This document shows positions 32,928 to 45,016 of a stretch of DNA of 64,000 nucleotides, one piece after another. Both the position numbers and the translations under genes were made by a program. The stretch covers positions 4,216,001 to 4,280,000 of the forward strand of contig NC_079233.1 in assembly GCF_028502605.1 (NCBI RefSeq), given 5' to 3'. This stretch comes from Trichoderma breve (lineage: Eukaryota; Ascomycota; Sordariomycetes; Hypocreales; Hypocreaceae). Each line of letters begins with the position of its first letter. Position 1 is the first letter of the stretch. The notes beneath the pieces are model-generated. The model had not been told where the DNA came from. It saw only the letters and a program-made list of their open reading frames with translations, and ran no database searches.

Positions 32928-34897
32928 ATGGCGTCAAAACCATTCAACCTCCTCACCTCGACCGCTCACGACATTCAACAACTGTTCGACTGTTCTGAAC
33001 TCAATGCGGAGTCGCTGGTAAAGCAAGTCTTGGATCAGATCAACAAACACAATAGAGATGGACTTAATCTGGGTGCCTTGATCTCTGTTGCTCCAAGACA
33101 GCAGCTTCTAGAGCGAGCGCAGTTTCTTGACCAAGAACGTGCCGCCGGAAAGGCTCGAAGCCTGCTCCATGGTATTCCGTTCATCGTGAAGGTATAAGAT
33201 TCTCTACAGTATCATCTCCATTTGTGCTGATCAATCTCTTAGGATTCAATCGCGACCGATCCTCAATTAGGTATGGGCACGGCTGGGAGCTGGGCTCTTG
33301 TTGGCTCTCGGCCGTCTGGGAATGCCCCTACAGTACAGAAGGTATATAGAACTACTAGCCACCAGTATCGAAAGGGGAATTGCCTAATTTAATCTCATGT
33401 TCGATTTAGCTTCTTGATGCTGGGGGCATCCTCATTGGCAAGGCTAGCTTGACAGTACGTGTATTGTTACCTTTCTCTATGCAAGTGTTCAACTGACAGT
33501 GATACTACAGGAATTCAACAACTTCAAAGGCCAAGGCCTCATTGATGGATGGTCTCCCGTCAACGGCTATACCCGCTCAGCGTATGTCAGAGGACCTCTC
33601 AAGTTGGATGAGGGCGCAATGGGCCACTCAGTAAGCCTCCTTATTCTTACCTGGATGAACCAGTTCATTGACTTCTTCCTTTGACACCTACCGGATCATC
33701 GTCAGGATCTGCCGTCGGTGTCTCTGCTGGGTTCGGCATCGTGTCTCTCGGTGTGGAAACTGACGGATCTATTGTATCCCCAGCTTCCCGTGCCGCGCTC
33801 TATGCTATGAAGCCGACCATTGGGACCGTCTCCATGGATGGAGTAATTCCAGTGTCGAAGAGCTTAGACTCTGTCGGTGCTATGGCTAGGTCCCCAGCTG
33901 ACCTCGCCATGGTCATCGAGATGTTGCAAGCGACAGGACTGAATCATGATGAAAGACTGTCGCAGCTCATGACACAAAAATGGGACGGGCTAAGAATTGG
34001 ATTTGTGGATGAGAAGATTTGGAAGCTACCAGAAAATCTTTGCAAACATAACGATGAGGCGCTCATCCAGATGGTAAATCCACCATTCCTCGATGTCACA
34101 TTGCCCTAATATTCTCACAGAGGGAAGATTACCACACCGTAATGAAAGTTCTATCTGATGCCGGTGTCCACGTCGAGTATCCGGTCCAGCTTCCTCCCGG
34201 TGGCAACGTTTGGCCCAGGATTGGAGACATCCTCTGTAGGTATCTTAGAAAGTCCCGAGTTGCATTGTTTACCAATTCTAACGAGGTTTGAAGCCTACGA
34301 GTTTCAGCAAGTCATCAATCACTATCTTGAAACTCTAAATTCATCTGAAGTCAGAACCCTAAAAGAACTTGTCGACTGGAATCGCCAGCACGCCGACAGA
34401 GAACTCCCCAGAGGTACGCGTATATGGATGAAGTTCACCATTAGTTCTTATGCTGACGCATAGACAGAATATCCATCACAATCAAGCCTCGAAGACTCGT
34501 TACAGTGCAAGATCTCTGCCGCCGAAAATGCCGAAACTCTGGCCTTCCTTCGCAAGCTTGCCGGACCCGATGGAATCGATCGAATACTCAAACTGTTTAA
34601 GCTGGACGCCGTCGCGTCATTAGCCGACAGTCCACTATCGAGTGTTGCTTCTGCAGCTGGTAGGTTTCCCCCAAGTCTGAATGTGTACAACCAAAGCTAA
34701 ACATTCTTTGAGGCTATCCCATCGCCACAATGCCTCTGGGTATTTTGGACATGAATGGGCGACCATTCGGTATCAGTATGACTGCTAGCAAGCATCAAGA
34801 GAAAAAATTGTTCCAGATCATGAGTGCTTGGGAGACTCTGGGAGCTCGGAAGCCACCGCCTACTTTGATGGAGGAAATAAATCAGGCCCAGCCGTAA
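32928..34897 (+). CDS. Amidase-signature family hydrolase with one apparent GT...TG intron
   Basis: Nine exons (32928..33191, 33243..33341, 33410..33454, 33511..33630, 33684..34073, 34121..34239, 34286..34413, 34468..34659, 34713..34897) yield 513 residues. Amidase-signature enzymes hydrolyse amide bonds with a Lys-Ser-Ser triad. The lysine is in GIPFIVKDS, the middle serine in TPTGSSSGSAVGVSAG and the nucleophile in GVETDGSIVSPASRA. The C terminus has the usual GYPIATMPLG and NGRPFGISM blocks. Intron 4 has a GTAAGC donor at 33631. The only frame-preserving end is TTTG at 33683, just before the catalytic TPTGSSSG, so it ends TG rather than AG. The AG at 33663 leads at once to a TGA, and the next AG is out of frame. 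Intron 6 (46 nt) is unusually short. A nitrogen-scavenging or detoxifying role is possible; the substrate is unknown. Confidence 0.82.
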
Positions 34898-35717
34898 TAG
34901 CCTCCACCAGCCCCGTATATTATGTCATCTTAGTACAAGGGGATATAGATGCCTATGAGTACTTTGAAGTACATATACTGAATCAAAGACATATTCTCTG
35001 CAATAGTAGCTACCCTTACCCAGCAAACTAATTACAGCACTGTATCAACAGTTAGTGCGTATCTGTACTGGAAGACCAAAAGTACATATTCACACTTCAA
35101 TGAACATCACCATATTTTATCCTAACGACGCCTCCAGCAATGCGTGATGGCAATAAAACTACGCAGTGATACATGAACAAGGTTGACATCTGTGTAGCTA
35201 GCTAGTCTTAGCCATAGCTTAGGAACGGGCCGTTGTTTTTCGTATGATGGCAGTTGGAGCTGACCTCCATGAGTCTTATGTGCGTTGTATTGGACCTGAT
35301 CATTCAGTAACAGGACCTGAGCTAAAGCGCCGCATCCAATGACATGGATGCTTCTTATAATCACGGCTGCTTCTTACTGGTTTAACGGCTACGCTGCCCC
35401 CAAATCCTTCGGGCAGGGATTGTAGGTGGTTCGACCGCGTTGTTTGCCCAAAACGGTTTGAAAGATCACCACATCCCCCCACGCTATACCCTCTATTGTC
35501 TTGTGTCATCCTAGTTAAGGCGACGGAGCTCGCGAGGCAGAACGTTTAGAGCATATTTACTTTGGCGATGAGCTGATGCCCACGCGCCATCACATAAGAT
35601 AACTATAAATTGCGAAAGCGGCCAACTTTTGATCGCATTTGACTGCGTAAAGGAGATCTAAGGCTTTGTGTTTCACAACCTCAATTAGACCTCGACAATC
35701 ACAATTCGGACTGAGCA
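34898..35717. other. Intergenic region, no gene recognised
   Basis: About 0.8 kb containing the amidase 3' end and the promoter of the Zn2Cys6 regulator gene. No other structure was noted. Confidence 0.5.
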
Positions 35718-37408
35718 ATGCACCGTGGCTCGAGAAGAAGCATTGGGTGCGGGGCTTGTCGGCGGAACAAGATCAAGGTGAGGGATGAAAACGACTGTTT
35801 GCGTTCCGCAACGATATCGCTAACATTGTATTGTGTCGCAGTGCGATGAAGTCCGCCCAATCTGTGGGCGCTGTCTGCGAACAGATCGCGAGTGCGTGTA
35901 TCCGCCTCAATTCCAGTTTGTCGATACGAATACTCGATTCGGGGTGCCTGAGATGGGACAACGACCCGCACTTTGGAAAGCAGGCGCAGAAGATTTAAAG
36001 GCTAAGCTGAGCCTGCTTTATGGAGAAGGCGATGACGATGGAATGATCTATAAATTCCAATTGCTTCGTTACAGATCGACAACGCCTTCGTCATCATCAA
36101 GAGACTCTAGCCCTCCTGTACCCAAAGCTCCCAGTTTATCTCGAGAAGAGAAGCTTGCTTCAGCGTTGACCGCCTCATTCAAAAGCCCTCCCGATGGGTA
36201 CCGGCTACATCACCTTGGCAGATACATGACTGAGATACCGTGTCGCCTTGGTCATAATCCCGCCCTCGATGCTGCGGTAGAGTGTCTCCTACAGTCTCAT
36301 ACCCAATTGCTTGAGGCAAACCAGTTTTCTCACCTCAGTCCTCAACCTAGCTCCGAGTATATGAGAGCGCTCCAAACCCTACAGAATGTAATTGCAGATC
36401 CTGTCTTGGGCACTTCTGCCGAAACAGTCTGTGCCACCATGTTGATGGCCTACTATGAGGTAAAATGGTCAAGTTCTTTTTTTTTCTTTTAACCTAATAT
36501 TAAGACTAATTCATAATTTTGAGTAGATGATTACCCCAGAAAGGCGTCCTCACCAATACATAGCGCATGCTGGGGGCGCGTCGAAGCTAATATCCGTCCG
36601 CGGTCCGTGGTGTGTACGCACAAATTTTGAGTATAATCTTTTTCGCACTCAACGAGGTCGAATTGTGAGCATCATGGCAGACTTACCTTACACTCTTGGT
36701 AATATTGGAGCTTATTCATTTTATTAGGTCCTTGAGGCGTTGCTCCGAGGAGAACATTGCTTCCTACTCACAGGTGGATGGGAAGACATCTGCCCTGAGA
36801 AGCGCGACAGCATCAAGTTTTCAAGCGTTGACTACCTTTTTGAGAGTATCTGCAGTATTCCCACACTCGTAAAATACGTTGTAGATTGGAAAGCTGGAGT
36901 ATCTGACTTAGGTATGGGCGAGATTATAGAGTATGGGAGAAAGCTGCAACAGGAACTGCGAGCCGCTTCGCCTCGGAGCTCAATAGCTGGAAACGTCGAG
37001 GATAATCTTGGATTTGAAGAGCGTCAATCTTCAACGCCAGATGCCGATTTCCCACTCAGTATACATTTCTACTCGTCCGAGGGCGCTATATTTCACACGT
37101 GGCGGTGGATGGCCTTGATAATTACAGACCTTTGTCTAGTCAATCTTGTGGCTGATCCAAGATTGCGACTGAGCATTGTTGACACTGCGCGGCGAATTTG
37201 CATGTGCTATGAATATGCAAGCTTATCAAATCCACTTGGAGCTCAGTTCTTGCAGGTGCCATTAATCATCGCATACATTGTGAGCGACCAGAAAGGCAAG
37301 AATTGGATTATCGACAAGATTAATTTATTGATGGGAGGTCTTTATGTAACATATACTGCGGAGTACTTGGACTGTATATCGACGATGATAATGAAGAGCA
37401 TAAGATGA
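35718..37408 (+). CDS. Zn2Cys6 fungal transcription factor
   Basis: Four exons (35718..35777, 35842..36459, 36527..36664, 36728..37408) with canonical introns give 498 residues. The binuclear zinc cluster lies at residues 11-38. It opens CGACRRNKIKC, where the first intron interrupts just before the third cysteine, and continues CDEVRPICGRCLRTDREC. The spacing is C-X2-C-X6-C-X6-C-X2-C-X6-C. A Ser-rich linker (TTPSSSSRDSSPP) follows, then the long helical region typical of fungal-specific regulators, with HQYIAHAGGASKLISVRGP matching the usual middle homology block. It would bind CGG-type promoter elements in the nucleus. The amidase and MFS transporter upstream are read in the same direction and are candidate targets by proximity only. 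Confidence 0.9.
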
Positions 37409-37715
37409 AGATTGATGTATTACTTCTTCTACTTCTTCGTTGTTCTACTAATTAATCAATGTAATGTGTAAATGTGCATCTTGTGACCATGGTGAAAGCC
37501 TCAGGAATGTGAAGCAGAAAGAGAAGTAACGTCGCGCTCCCCTTGTCCAAAAAAAAAAAAAAAAAAAAAGAGAATTATATTTGAAAGATGAAACTAGTGA
37601 AATAGACTGGATGGCGAGAATAAAAGACAATGCATCAGAGCCGTAGTAACAAACGTTACTGCCTTGTCAACATTGAAGCATCGTCATGTAGTGGTGCCGC
37701 TAACCTGTGTTACTC
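37409..37715. other. Convergent intergenic spacer with long A tract
   Basis: About 300 bases between the convergent ends of the regulator and peptidase genes. It includes an uninterrupted run of 21 A residues at 37549..37569. The run probably serves as a poly(A)-associated element or is a simple homopolymer. Confidence 0.5.
37549..37569 (+). repeat. Homopolymeric A tract (21 nt)
   Basis: Uninterrupted run of A in the convergent spacer between the regulator and peptidase genes. The length may be unreliable in a sequencing assembly. Confidence 0.9.
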
Positions 37716-39366
37716 TCAGTAAAGTCCAAGCCACTCCTTGATCGTCTCCAACTGTACTCGTCTCGCCTAGATGAATCTGTCAGTTGTAGTACCTCTGATC
37801 ATGTTTTGGTGAGCTTACGTGGACAACGCTTGGTTTATCGCCTGAAAAAGACGCAATAGACTCCTCGCCATGCGCAGCCTGGCTAGTGATCATCCATCTG
37901 GAAGCGTTGCGGTCCGGCGAAGGAGGAAATGGATGAATACCAACACCAGTTGTAGGATCGTTCTCTGCATATGCAAATATGATACGAGGCGCTTGGATTA
38001 GGTCTGCTCGTGAGATGTGCCACTTTGCCTCAACTTCCTCTTGAGTTGGGGGAATAAGCTTGTATAGCGTCTCGCAAGTCATAGGATCCGATTCCGTTTG
38101 AACAGATGTTGGGGGGTAGATATTTCCCTCGAGAATCTCATTGCTGCTCAATGGGAAGTAATTGCATACAAGGTAGTTAAAAGGAGCTTTCTGAAGAGAT
38201 GCTTCCGAAGATTCATCTGAATCCCAGGAGATGCAAGGAACTAGATTAGGCGGGTTTCTCAAAGTCAGAGTTGCGTTAACAATGTCGATCGGGTTCTTTG
38301 CACTAAGAGATATGTTGACCATTTTTTCGGGAGTAGCGCCGAAAGGGTTTGCATCTGGGCTGCTGTAACTGAGCAAGGGAATCAGTTCGGCGTTGGTAGT
38401 AATGACTCCCATTACCAACTGAAGGTCTGCTGCTGTCTTTGGGACGTTGCAGAGATTGAGATCTTTCGCAATGTCTTCTACCTCGCCCACTTCAAGGCAT
38501 TAGCCGACATTCAATCTCAGTTCTTGAGGACAATGATAAGACTTGTAAGACGTACAGTTTTGGAAACGTTTTGCCAGCAAAGCGAAAGCATCCCTCATCT
38601 TGGTAGCCGCCGCTGCAGACAAATCCCAGTAGACTTGGTTGACCTAAGAGTTACGTTCACTTAGCAAATTAAATCTCACGCAATAGTTCTAATAGGAACA
38701 TACCCAATTGAACCAGTCGTATCGCCTCGGGTTCTGGTAGTTTGCTCCAATTGATCGGAGGGGCGGAGCGTACGGAACAGCTCCAAAGAACACTTCAGGA
38801 TAATTCATCTTGAGTACGGTAGTCAAGAAGCCACCATATGAGCCTCCAGAAACAATAACCTTGCTATCTTTAGCTCCAGGGATAGTATGCTTTATATGAT
38901 TGACAAAGGTCACGGCATCCAGCATGACATTCTCAAGAGTTAGAGACTTGTACTTTTCGATGGGATCTGTGGCGTTTGACGCATCGCTGAGGCCAAAGAA
39001 ACGGTGCTCGAGACTGATGACCATGCCGCTGACTTCTTGAGCCCATTCTGGATAAATGGTTCTCTCCTATTCAATGTTAGAATCCACACTTGCTTGAGTA
39101 CTTGTTCTTCTATATACCAAACAGGCAAATGTTGCAGTCTCGGCTTGCTGATAGTAAAAGATTGGACCCCCAGGCTTGAAGTGAGGTTTGATGATCTGAT
39201 ACTGTTGTTGAAAAGTCCCATTTGTAGTCGAATTATGGTCAACTAGCTGCGTGAAGAATTGCGTTTTGATTGTACAGTTGGGTGAAGAAGAGCTTTGGCC
39301 ATTAACCACAATAGCTTGGAGTCCAAGCAATGCTGGAAGCCAGCACTCTACTGTGAACAAACGCAT
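37716..39366 (-). CDS. Secreted serine peptidase, S28 family (prolyl-carboxypeptidase-like)
   Basis: Five exons (39366..39118, 39066..38704, 38643..38556, 38489..37819, 37766..37716) with four canonical introns give 473 residues. A signal peptide (LFTVECWLPALLGLQAIVVNG) is followed by the S28 hallmarks: FFTQLVDHN, then GGPIFYYQQAETA, MVISLEHRFFG, and the nucleophile motif VIVSGGSYGGFLTTVLKMNYP. The C-terminal histidine is probably in QAAHGEES. S28 enzymes cleave after or at proline residues in acidic extracellular or vacuolar settings and help fungi digest proline-rich protein. Several N-glycosylation sequons (NST, NGT, NAS) support secretion. An in-frame ATG at 39387 would add seven residues before the signal peptide, making 39366 the better start. 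Length is slightly below typical members. Confidence 0.88.
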
Positions 39367-39539
39367 TATGCCGTTAAATGGGACCAAAATATAATTGTGG
39401 TGGTGAGAGTTGATGATTAAAGTAGAGAGAACTGAAAATTGCTGAAATCATGAAGTGCAACAATCTGCCATGTTTTATATCAATTTGTCGAGCACTGGAC
39501 CAGTCACCTCATAACGAGGACGCCGCAATGATGTCCAAA

Positions 39540-40174
39540 TCAGGAAAACATGATCCTATTCATTTCGACTTCGTGTAGATGTACTATTTCAGTTTGCCGA
39601 CGCACCACTTCACGCATGACGCTGTAGACAGCATCATCATTCAACAATACAATAGTTTGCAGTATGGCATTGAATTCTTTTCGGTTAGGAGAGCCTGAAC
39701 AAGGCTTTGATCTCAAATGAAGCACACGGCCTCCCCGTAAGTAGGCACTGACCCGACATGGCTTATTGGGCACAGATTTAGTTGGCTTCCTCTGACCCGC
39801 TTTCATATCCCTTCGCCGGTTTTGGAGCAGATTCCATCGCGTTGTTGCCCCAATCGGGAAATGGTGATCGTCAGGGCTGTGCCAACCTGAAATGGCTACA
39901 GATCTTAATACAGGTTTTGCTCTACAACTGACGAGGGATCAGGATGTAAATAGCATACGGGCGGCCTACTTGCATCCTTGATTGGTAAAATTCCTTTGCG
40001 GTGCAATTTGTAAATGCTGGTAGAAATTTCGACTGGTTCTATGGTGGGATCCCGAGAAGCAGTTAGTAGGGCGATAGGAATTGTGACGCTGACACCAAGG
40101 GGCGAAGCTTGTAAAGCGCGGAATCCTTCCAGCGCTATTGGATTGCGGTTATCCCTTTGAGTGCCATAAGGCAT
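39540..40174 (-). CDS. Hypothetical protein, doubtful two-exon gene
   Basis: Joining 40174..39970 and 39895..39540 by a GTAGGC...CTGTAG intron of 74 nt gives a continuous 186-residue frame. The protein is basic (segments such as RRRDMKAGQRKPTKSV) and matches no family known to me. Support is only that both halves stay open and that the intron is phase-compatible. It could be a relic or chance. The residues TIEPVEISTSIYKLHRKGILP look protein-like in composition. Confidence 0.28.
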
Positions 40175-40469
40175 CACCTATGTATCGCGTCCACTTTTCT
40201 TCTATATTGAGGGGAGAATACTCAAATTCTCACTCTTTGATTGGCTGCAGCTTTGAAGTGTACATAGGTTTACATACCACGGCAGGAAGTGCCGTCGTAT
40301 GTCTCAAAGGGATACACTGCTTCTTGTAATGAGAACTTATATAATGGAGAGAAATTCTCTGCCACAGGTCAATTTGTAGTGAAACAGTAACGATACCCTG
40401 ATTCTTATAATTGCATTTCGACGCATTCCTGTTCTGCGATTGCTTTTAACCACTATTTGTGCTGAAATT

Positions 40470-42777
40470 ATGGCTCGCAGCGAGGATGCTGAAGTCGCTG
40501 CTTATACTAGTTCCACCCTTCAACTGATAAAAAGCCCACTAGCCGAAAGAAAGAACGTCGAAGAGGCAACGCTTAACAATTCTACAAAGCCTCCATTCAT
40601 TGCTGATGCCGATGTAGACGATGGCCTGGAGTTTGCCAAGGTACAAAGTGTCAGCCATTTCTGATAGACACGTTGCTGATACGAAGATAATAGCATGAAT
40701 CTTCTTCTACTCTTGAGGTAGCGCTGATATCGATATTCTCCGTATCAAAAGTCAACTGACAGTATAAGCTATTCTATGATCTTTGGTTTGTCGCGAACTT
40801 AAACGTTTTTTCAACAGTATTTGCACCCTCTATAACCACTTGATGCACAAACTTATTAATTCTACCATCCAGGTTCATGAAATCAACGATGTTTCAAGTC
40901 TTGGGTCATTCGTGGGATACATACTGTATGCATATGACCCTATGATATAATTGTTGATACCTGATGTTGCTAACCCTGTAATAGACTTCTTTGGACGACT
41001 TGGCTTTTAACAACCCTATATGATGTCCGCTATGTCACAGACAGTGTCTGGGAGCGACTGTGTCGTGCCGTGCACTTAGCTGTCATGGTTGGCTTTGCTG
41101 AACTCGGTCCGACATTCGACTTTTTCAAGGAAGCAAAATCTGTCTTCCGGGCCATGTGTATGGTTAAAGATTCAAGCATTCACGGATCAATTTGAGCTAA
41201 TACGCTAATTGATGATAGGCCTGTTTCTCATGGTGTCTAGATTGATGCTCGCGCTTCAATATTTTACAGTATTGCTTCAAGTTCGCAAGCATAGAGAGAC
41301 CAGAGTACCACTCATGGTTGCAACGGGTATCCATTCGCTATTTGCTGTGTAAGGGAAACCTTTACTTTTGTTGGCAAACTACCATCAAGAGTACTCCACT
41401 TCATCAAGGAACATACTGATTAGAAACTATGCAGAATATATTTAGCAGTATCCTTTTTGTCCGTTCATGAAGCAAGCTCAGTCGTTGCCGTCAGCTGGTA
41501 TATTGGGGCAGTAGCTGAGGTCACCATCCACCTTGGGCTCTCCAGTCTCAAGGCTCTCAGCTTGACTGATACTCATCTAAGCGAGCGCATGAATCTACTG
41601 ACTTTAATAATCCTTGGTGAAGGTGTGTTGAGACGAATTAAGTCGGATCTGTCATCGGCTAACTGGTCACATAGGAGCAATCATCATAGCGAGGAATATC
41701 CAGACTGTCGTGAAAAATACCTTCCTGAAGAACAGCGGCGATATATGGTGTGCGTAATATTTAGTCCATCTCATTATTTTTGCACTCTTATTAACAGCCT
41801 TTGTAGCTGCTGCTCTCATCGGGGTGGTCACATGCGCGGTTGCCCTGATCTACTTCATCTACCAGATGTACTTTGATTGGATGCATTCTGGCAAATTAAG
41901 TCATAAGCGACAAATGTTTTGGGTTTCCTGGCATCTTCCATTCCATATCGCTCTAGTACTTCTTCTAGAAGGCGCAAATCAGTTCATTGCTTGGTCTCAA
42001 GCGCTTCAGTCGATCAAGGCAGCCGCACAGAGCATCGTCAATATTAATTACGAGCTACCTAGTAGCCCAACTACAAAAGAAGTGGTTCGAATATTGAATG
42101 AAACCATCACAGAGCTCCTCGAGTCATACCCTCCCGAAGATGAAGTCGCCGCTCTGGACGATGTCGAAAGAACTTATAAGAGCCTACTTACTCTTCCTGA
42201 CTCCTTTTGGGATGTAAATGGCCAACTAGCCGACAATGACCCAGACATGGTTTGTTGGCTGAATGGCACAAGGGATCTTGCGCAAACTGTCTTCGATGGA
42301 ATATTTGCTTCGTTTAGTCTCGCGGCGCCTGCAGAGGAGACCGAATCTACTGATGTACAGTCTGCCACGGAAGCCGCATATTTGGCCACTGCGAATAAGT
42401 TTGAAACTGTCGTAAGTTCAAAACCCCCCTTCAAAAGTTCTTCAGCTAATCCGTTCTACAAGTTTATCTATGCCTTTATTACAGCTGGCCTAGTATTGAT
42501 CCTGATGACCGCTCTACATGTTGTATGGAAACAACGTGGCTGGTCGATTTTCAACATACTTCGAGCACTGATCACCGTTGGGATGGGTCTCGGGCTTGCA
42601 TTGACGAGTTTGCTCACGTTGAACCAGGGTGCTCTCTCCAACTTTTTACCAACGCCATGGCCACTACCGACCATTACGATCTGTTATTTCGTTGTTCTGG
42701 TTCTTAGCCACATTCCTGAGCCTAAACAACTTTTCCCAAAGAGAAAAGCAATATTATATAGCACCCTGGGGAAATAA
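40470..42777 (+). CDS. LtrA-like (low temperature requirement A) multi-pass membrane protein
   Basis: Nine exons (40470..40640, 40694..40717, 40769..40816, 40873..40925, 40985..41157, 41219..41348, 41435..41622, 41675..41749, 41798..42777) encode 613 residues. Exon 2 is a 24-nt micro-exon giving HESSSTLE, which creates the family motif ELFYDLWFVANLNVF. Further LtrA features are SLGSFVGYILLWTTWL, the histidine-containing RMNLLTLIILGEGAI near the end of the repeat region, and alternating hydrophobic helices. The last exon adds a second membrane region after a soluble acidic stretch (ETESTDVQSATEAA). LtrA was named from a Listeria locus needed for growth in the cold; the fungal proteins have no established role. 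All introns are 51-86 nt with normal GT...AG ends once placed. Confidence 0.87.
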
Positions 42778-43684
42778 AAACGATGCTAAGCTAGGGACTG
42801 TGCAGGAACTCTGGAGGGATGCTTGGTATGACAAGGGTGGATAGCGCTAACGTTGACTGTTTAACACAGGACATCCAGGAATAAAGACAACATCGAAAAC
42901 AAACTGACCTAACCGGAAAGAGCCGTTGTAATGTAGTTATATAGTTATGGATAGTCAATTGTGAAGTATTTATATATATAAATACCTTACATGTTCTGAA
43001 AGCACATGTAGTGTTGTCTATTCGCAAGGCTGCGACAGCTGTTTTGGTCTTGAAGAAACAGCGGCGCATATAGTGTAGGTTGATCAGGTAGTTGTACCAC
43101 GCAAAACGCACCTAAATATGCGGCTATGAAAGCAATCTAGTATAACTCAACGCCCTACAACGAGCCAAATACGAAAACAAGAGCTGTGAAGGTATATATC
43201 GAAGGACTTTTGTGAACAGTGGATATGCATGGAGGCGCTAGTTAAGATGCAAGTGTGAGTTAAGCCATGTCAAGTCGCTTCTATAGCCAGAAGGATTGTT
43301 GACGCATGACTCATCGGCCAGATGATTCCACATACATGTACACATTGAGATATTCGCCATGTAAAAGCGTGCTTATACCGATGGTAATTGGTCACTTAAT
43401 ATGTCCAAATATTGGATATCACGACAAAGAAGTGCAAGACATACACAGAATCACGCTTATGAATCCGTACAAAGGACCAGACGTTGAATTTAATTGAACC
43501 TGGTGACTCGATCATCTTGGAATCTTCTTAGACTCTTCTCCTTCAGCACTTAAGGCTTCCACCATAGATTACAACTTGTTTCGCTATTGAGAGCTCTTGC
43601 ATATTATACCCAAGCTCATCAAGAACTCAAAAAGAGTAGGCTATTTACTGAAGTCTTGAGAGTTTGTAAAATCGTCACTTCAAA
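42778..43684. other. Intergenic region, no gene recognised
   Basis: About 0.9 kb between two co-directional genes, AT-rich, with the hydrolase promoter at its right end. No motif was recognised. Confidence 0.5.
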
Positions 43685-44641
43685 ATGGCCCAATCAACTC
43701 TTCCTTCAAACGGCGCTCTCGTCAACATTGGCACTCACTCTCTAGCCCTCTACATTCATGGCCCAAAACCTAGCAGCTCCAAAGATCCCGTTGTACTTTT
43801 TGTCTCCGGTGTAGCAAGCGATGCTCTCAATTGGCAAGCCGTGGTGCGATTGCTTCCTCACTCGCTGCGAAGCTACACGTACGACCGTTCTGGCTATCGC
43901 AACTCGGAGTCCTCGCCACTCATTCCTTCAGCCGAGAACGTTGCTCTAGAGCTCTCTTGTTTGATCGAAAAGGCTCCCATTCCAAATCCTCTGATCATCG
44001 TGGGGCACTCCTGGGCCGGTGTGATCATACACGAGTTCATCGCACTGAAGGGAACTGACCAGATCGCTGGTCTAGTGCTTGTTGACGCCAATCATGAGAC
44101 AGCGCCAATGGTTATGGATGTGGATGATCCAATCCTCTGGAATGTTATAGCAGCGGGTGTTGAACCGTACGATGCTTGGGGTGTTGAAGCAGAGCACAAG
44201 TTGACGCAGGAAGAATGGGATGCATTCAAAGCTACAGAATCGACCGATAAATACAAGCTGATTGCGCACAAAGAGGATGTAGAGCAGTATTTACCGAGTT
44301 TTGAGACTCTGCGCAAGAAGAATCTGAGCAAAGAACAGCCATTAGTTGGGGATAAGCCGGTCTATATAATTGGCGGCACGCGAAGCAGAGACTGGAATGG
44401 ATTATACAAGGCGGGAATTGCGAAAGGAAATGGAACTGAGCAGCAGAGAAATTACGTTAGAGAGTTGATCAGGACGGTTGATGAGAAGAATGAGCGTCTC
44501 ATGAAGGAATTTCTGACACTCTCTACTAAAAGCGAGCTCGTCTTTGCCACTGAGAGTGGACACTTTGTCCAGATGACCCAACCGGAAATCGTTGTTGATG
44601 GAGTGAAATGGGTCATACACAACTTATCAACATCTTCTTAG
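43685..44641 (+). CDS. Alpha/beta hydrolase
   Basis: An intronless 318-residue protein with a single alpha/beta hydrolase fold. The oxyanion region reads VVLFVSGVASDALNW. The YDRSGYRNSE strand follows. The nucleophile elbow is VGHSWAGVIIHEF (Ser near residue 107), and the terminal catalytic histidine is in ESGHFVQMTQP. No signal peptide or membrane helix is present, so it is probably cytosolic. A cap region of about 120 residues between VDANHE and the final strand is lysine/glutamate-rich. The substrate is not deducible; esterase, lactonase and related activities are all possible. It stands between the LtrA-like and aspartic protease genes without obvious linkage. Confidence 0.85.
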   Translation: MAQSTLPSNGALVNIGTHSLALYIHGPKPSSSKDPVVLFVSGVASDALNWQAVVRLLPHSLRSYTYDRSGYRNSESSPLIPSAENVALELSCLIEKAPIPNPLIIVGHSWAGVIIHEFIALKGTDQIAGLVLVDANHETAPMVMDVDDPILWNVIAAGVEPYDAWGVEAEHKLTQEEWDAFKATESTDKYKLIAHKEDVEQYLPSFETLRKKNLSKEQPLVGDKPVYIIGGTRSRDWNGLYKAGIAKGNGTEQQRNYVRELIRTVDEKNERLMKEFLTLSTKSELVFATESGHFVQMTQPEIVVDGVKWVIHNLSTSS

Positions 44642-45016
44642 CTTGCAAGGGAAAAGATATTTCACACTGATATCCGACCACAGTGAATAAGTGTAAAAGA
44701 GAGAAAAAACTTCAAAGGAACTGGTTGCTCCACTACCAATGGCCGTATGTGACTTCAAATGCGAGATAGCCGCTTATATTATAGCATCACTCACGACTCC
44801 ATTTGGCGGAACCTCTTGCTCCCTCCGTTACGTTGACGTCTTAACATGTATATTCTTAGTTTTTTAGGTATGATATGTAAAGATAGGAAGGCTGTTTCCA
44901 GTTGTTATCACATTTACATGCACCTAGCAATGAGCTGTCTATTATGCGCACGTATTGACCTTAGACTGTCATCTTTTTTTTCTCCCGACGATTTCTATTT
45001 CCATAGATGACGATGC
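44642..45016. other. Convergent intergenic spacer
   Basis: About 375 bases between the convergent ends of the hydrolase and aspartic protease genes. It holds both 3' regions and nothing else recognisable. Confidence 0.5.
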
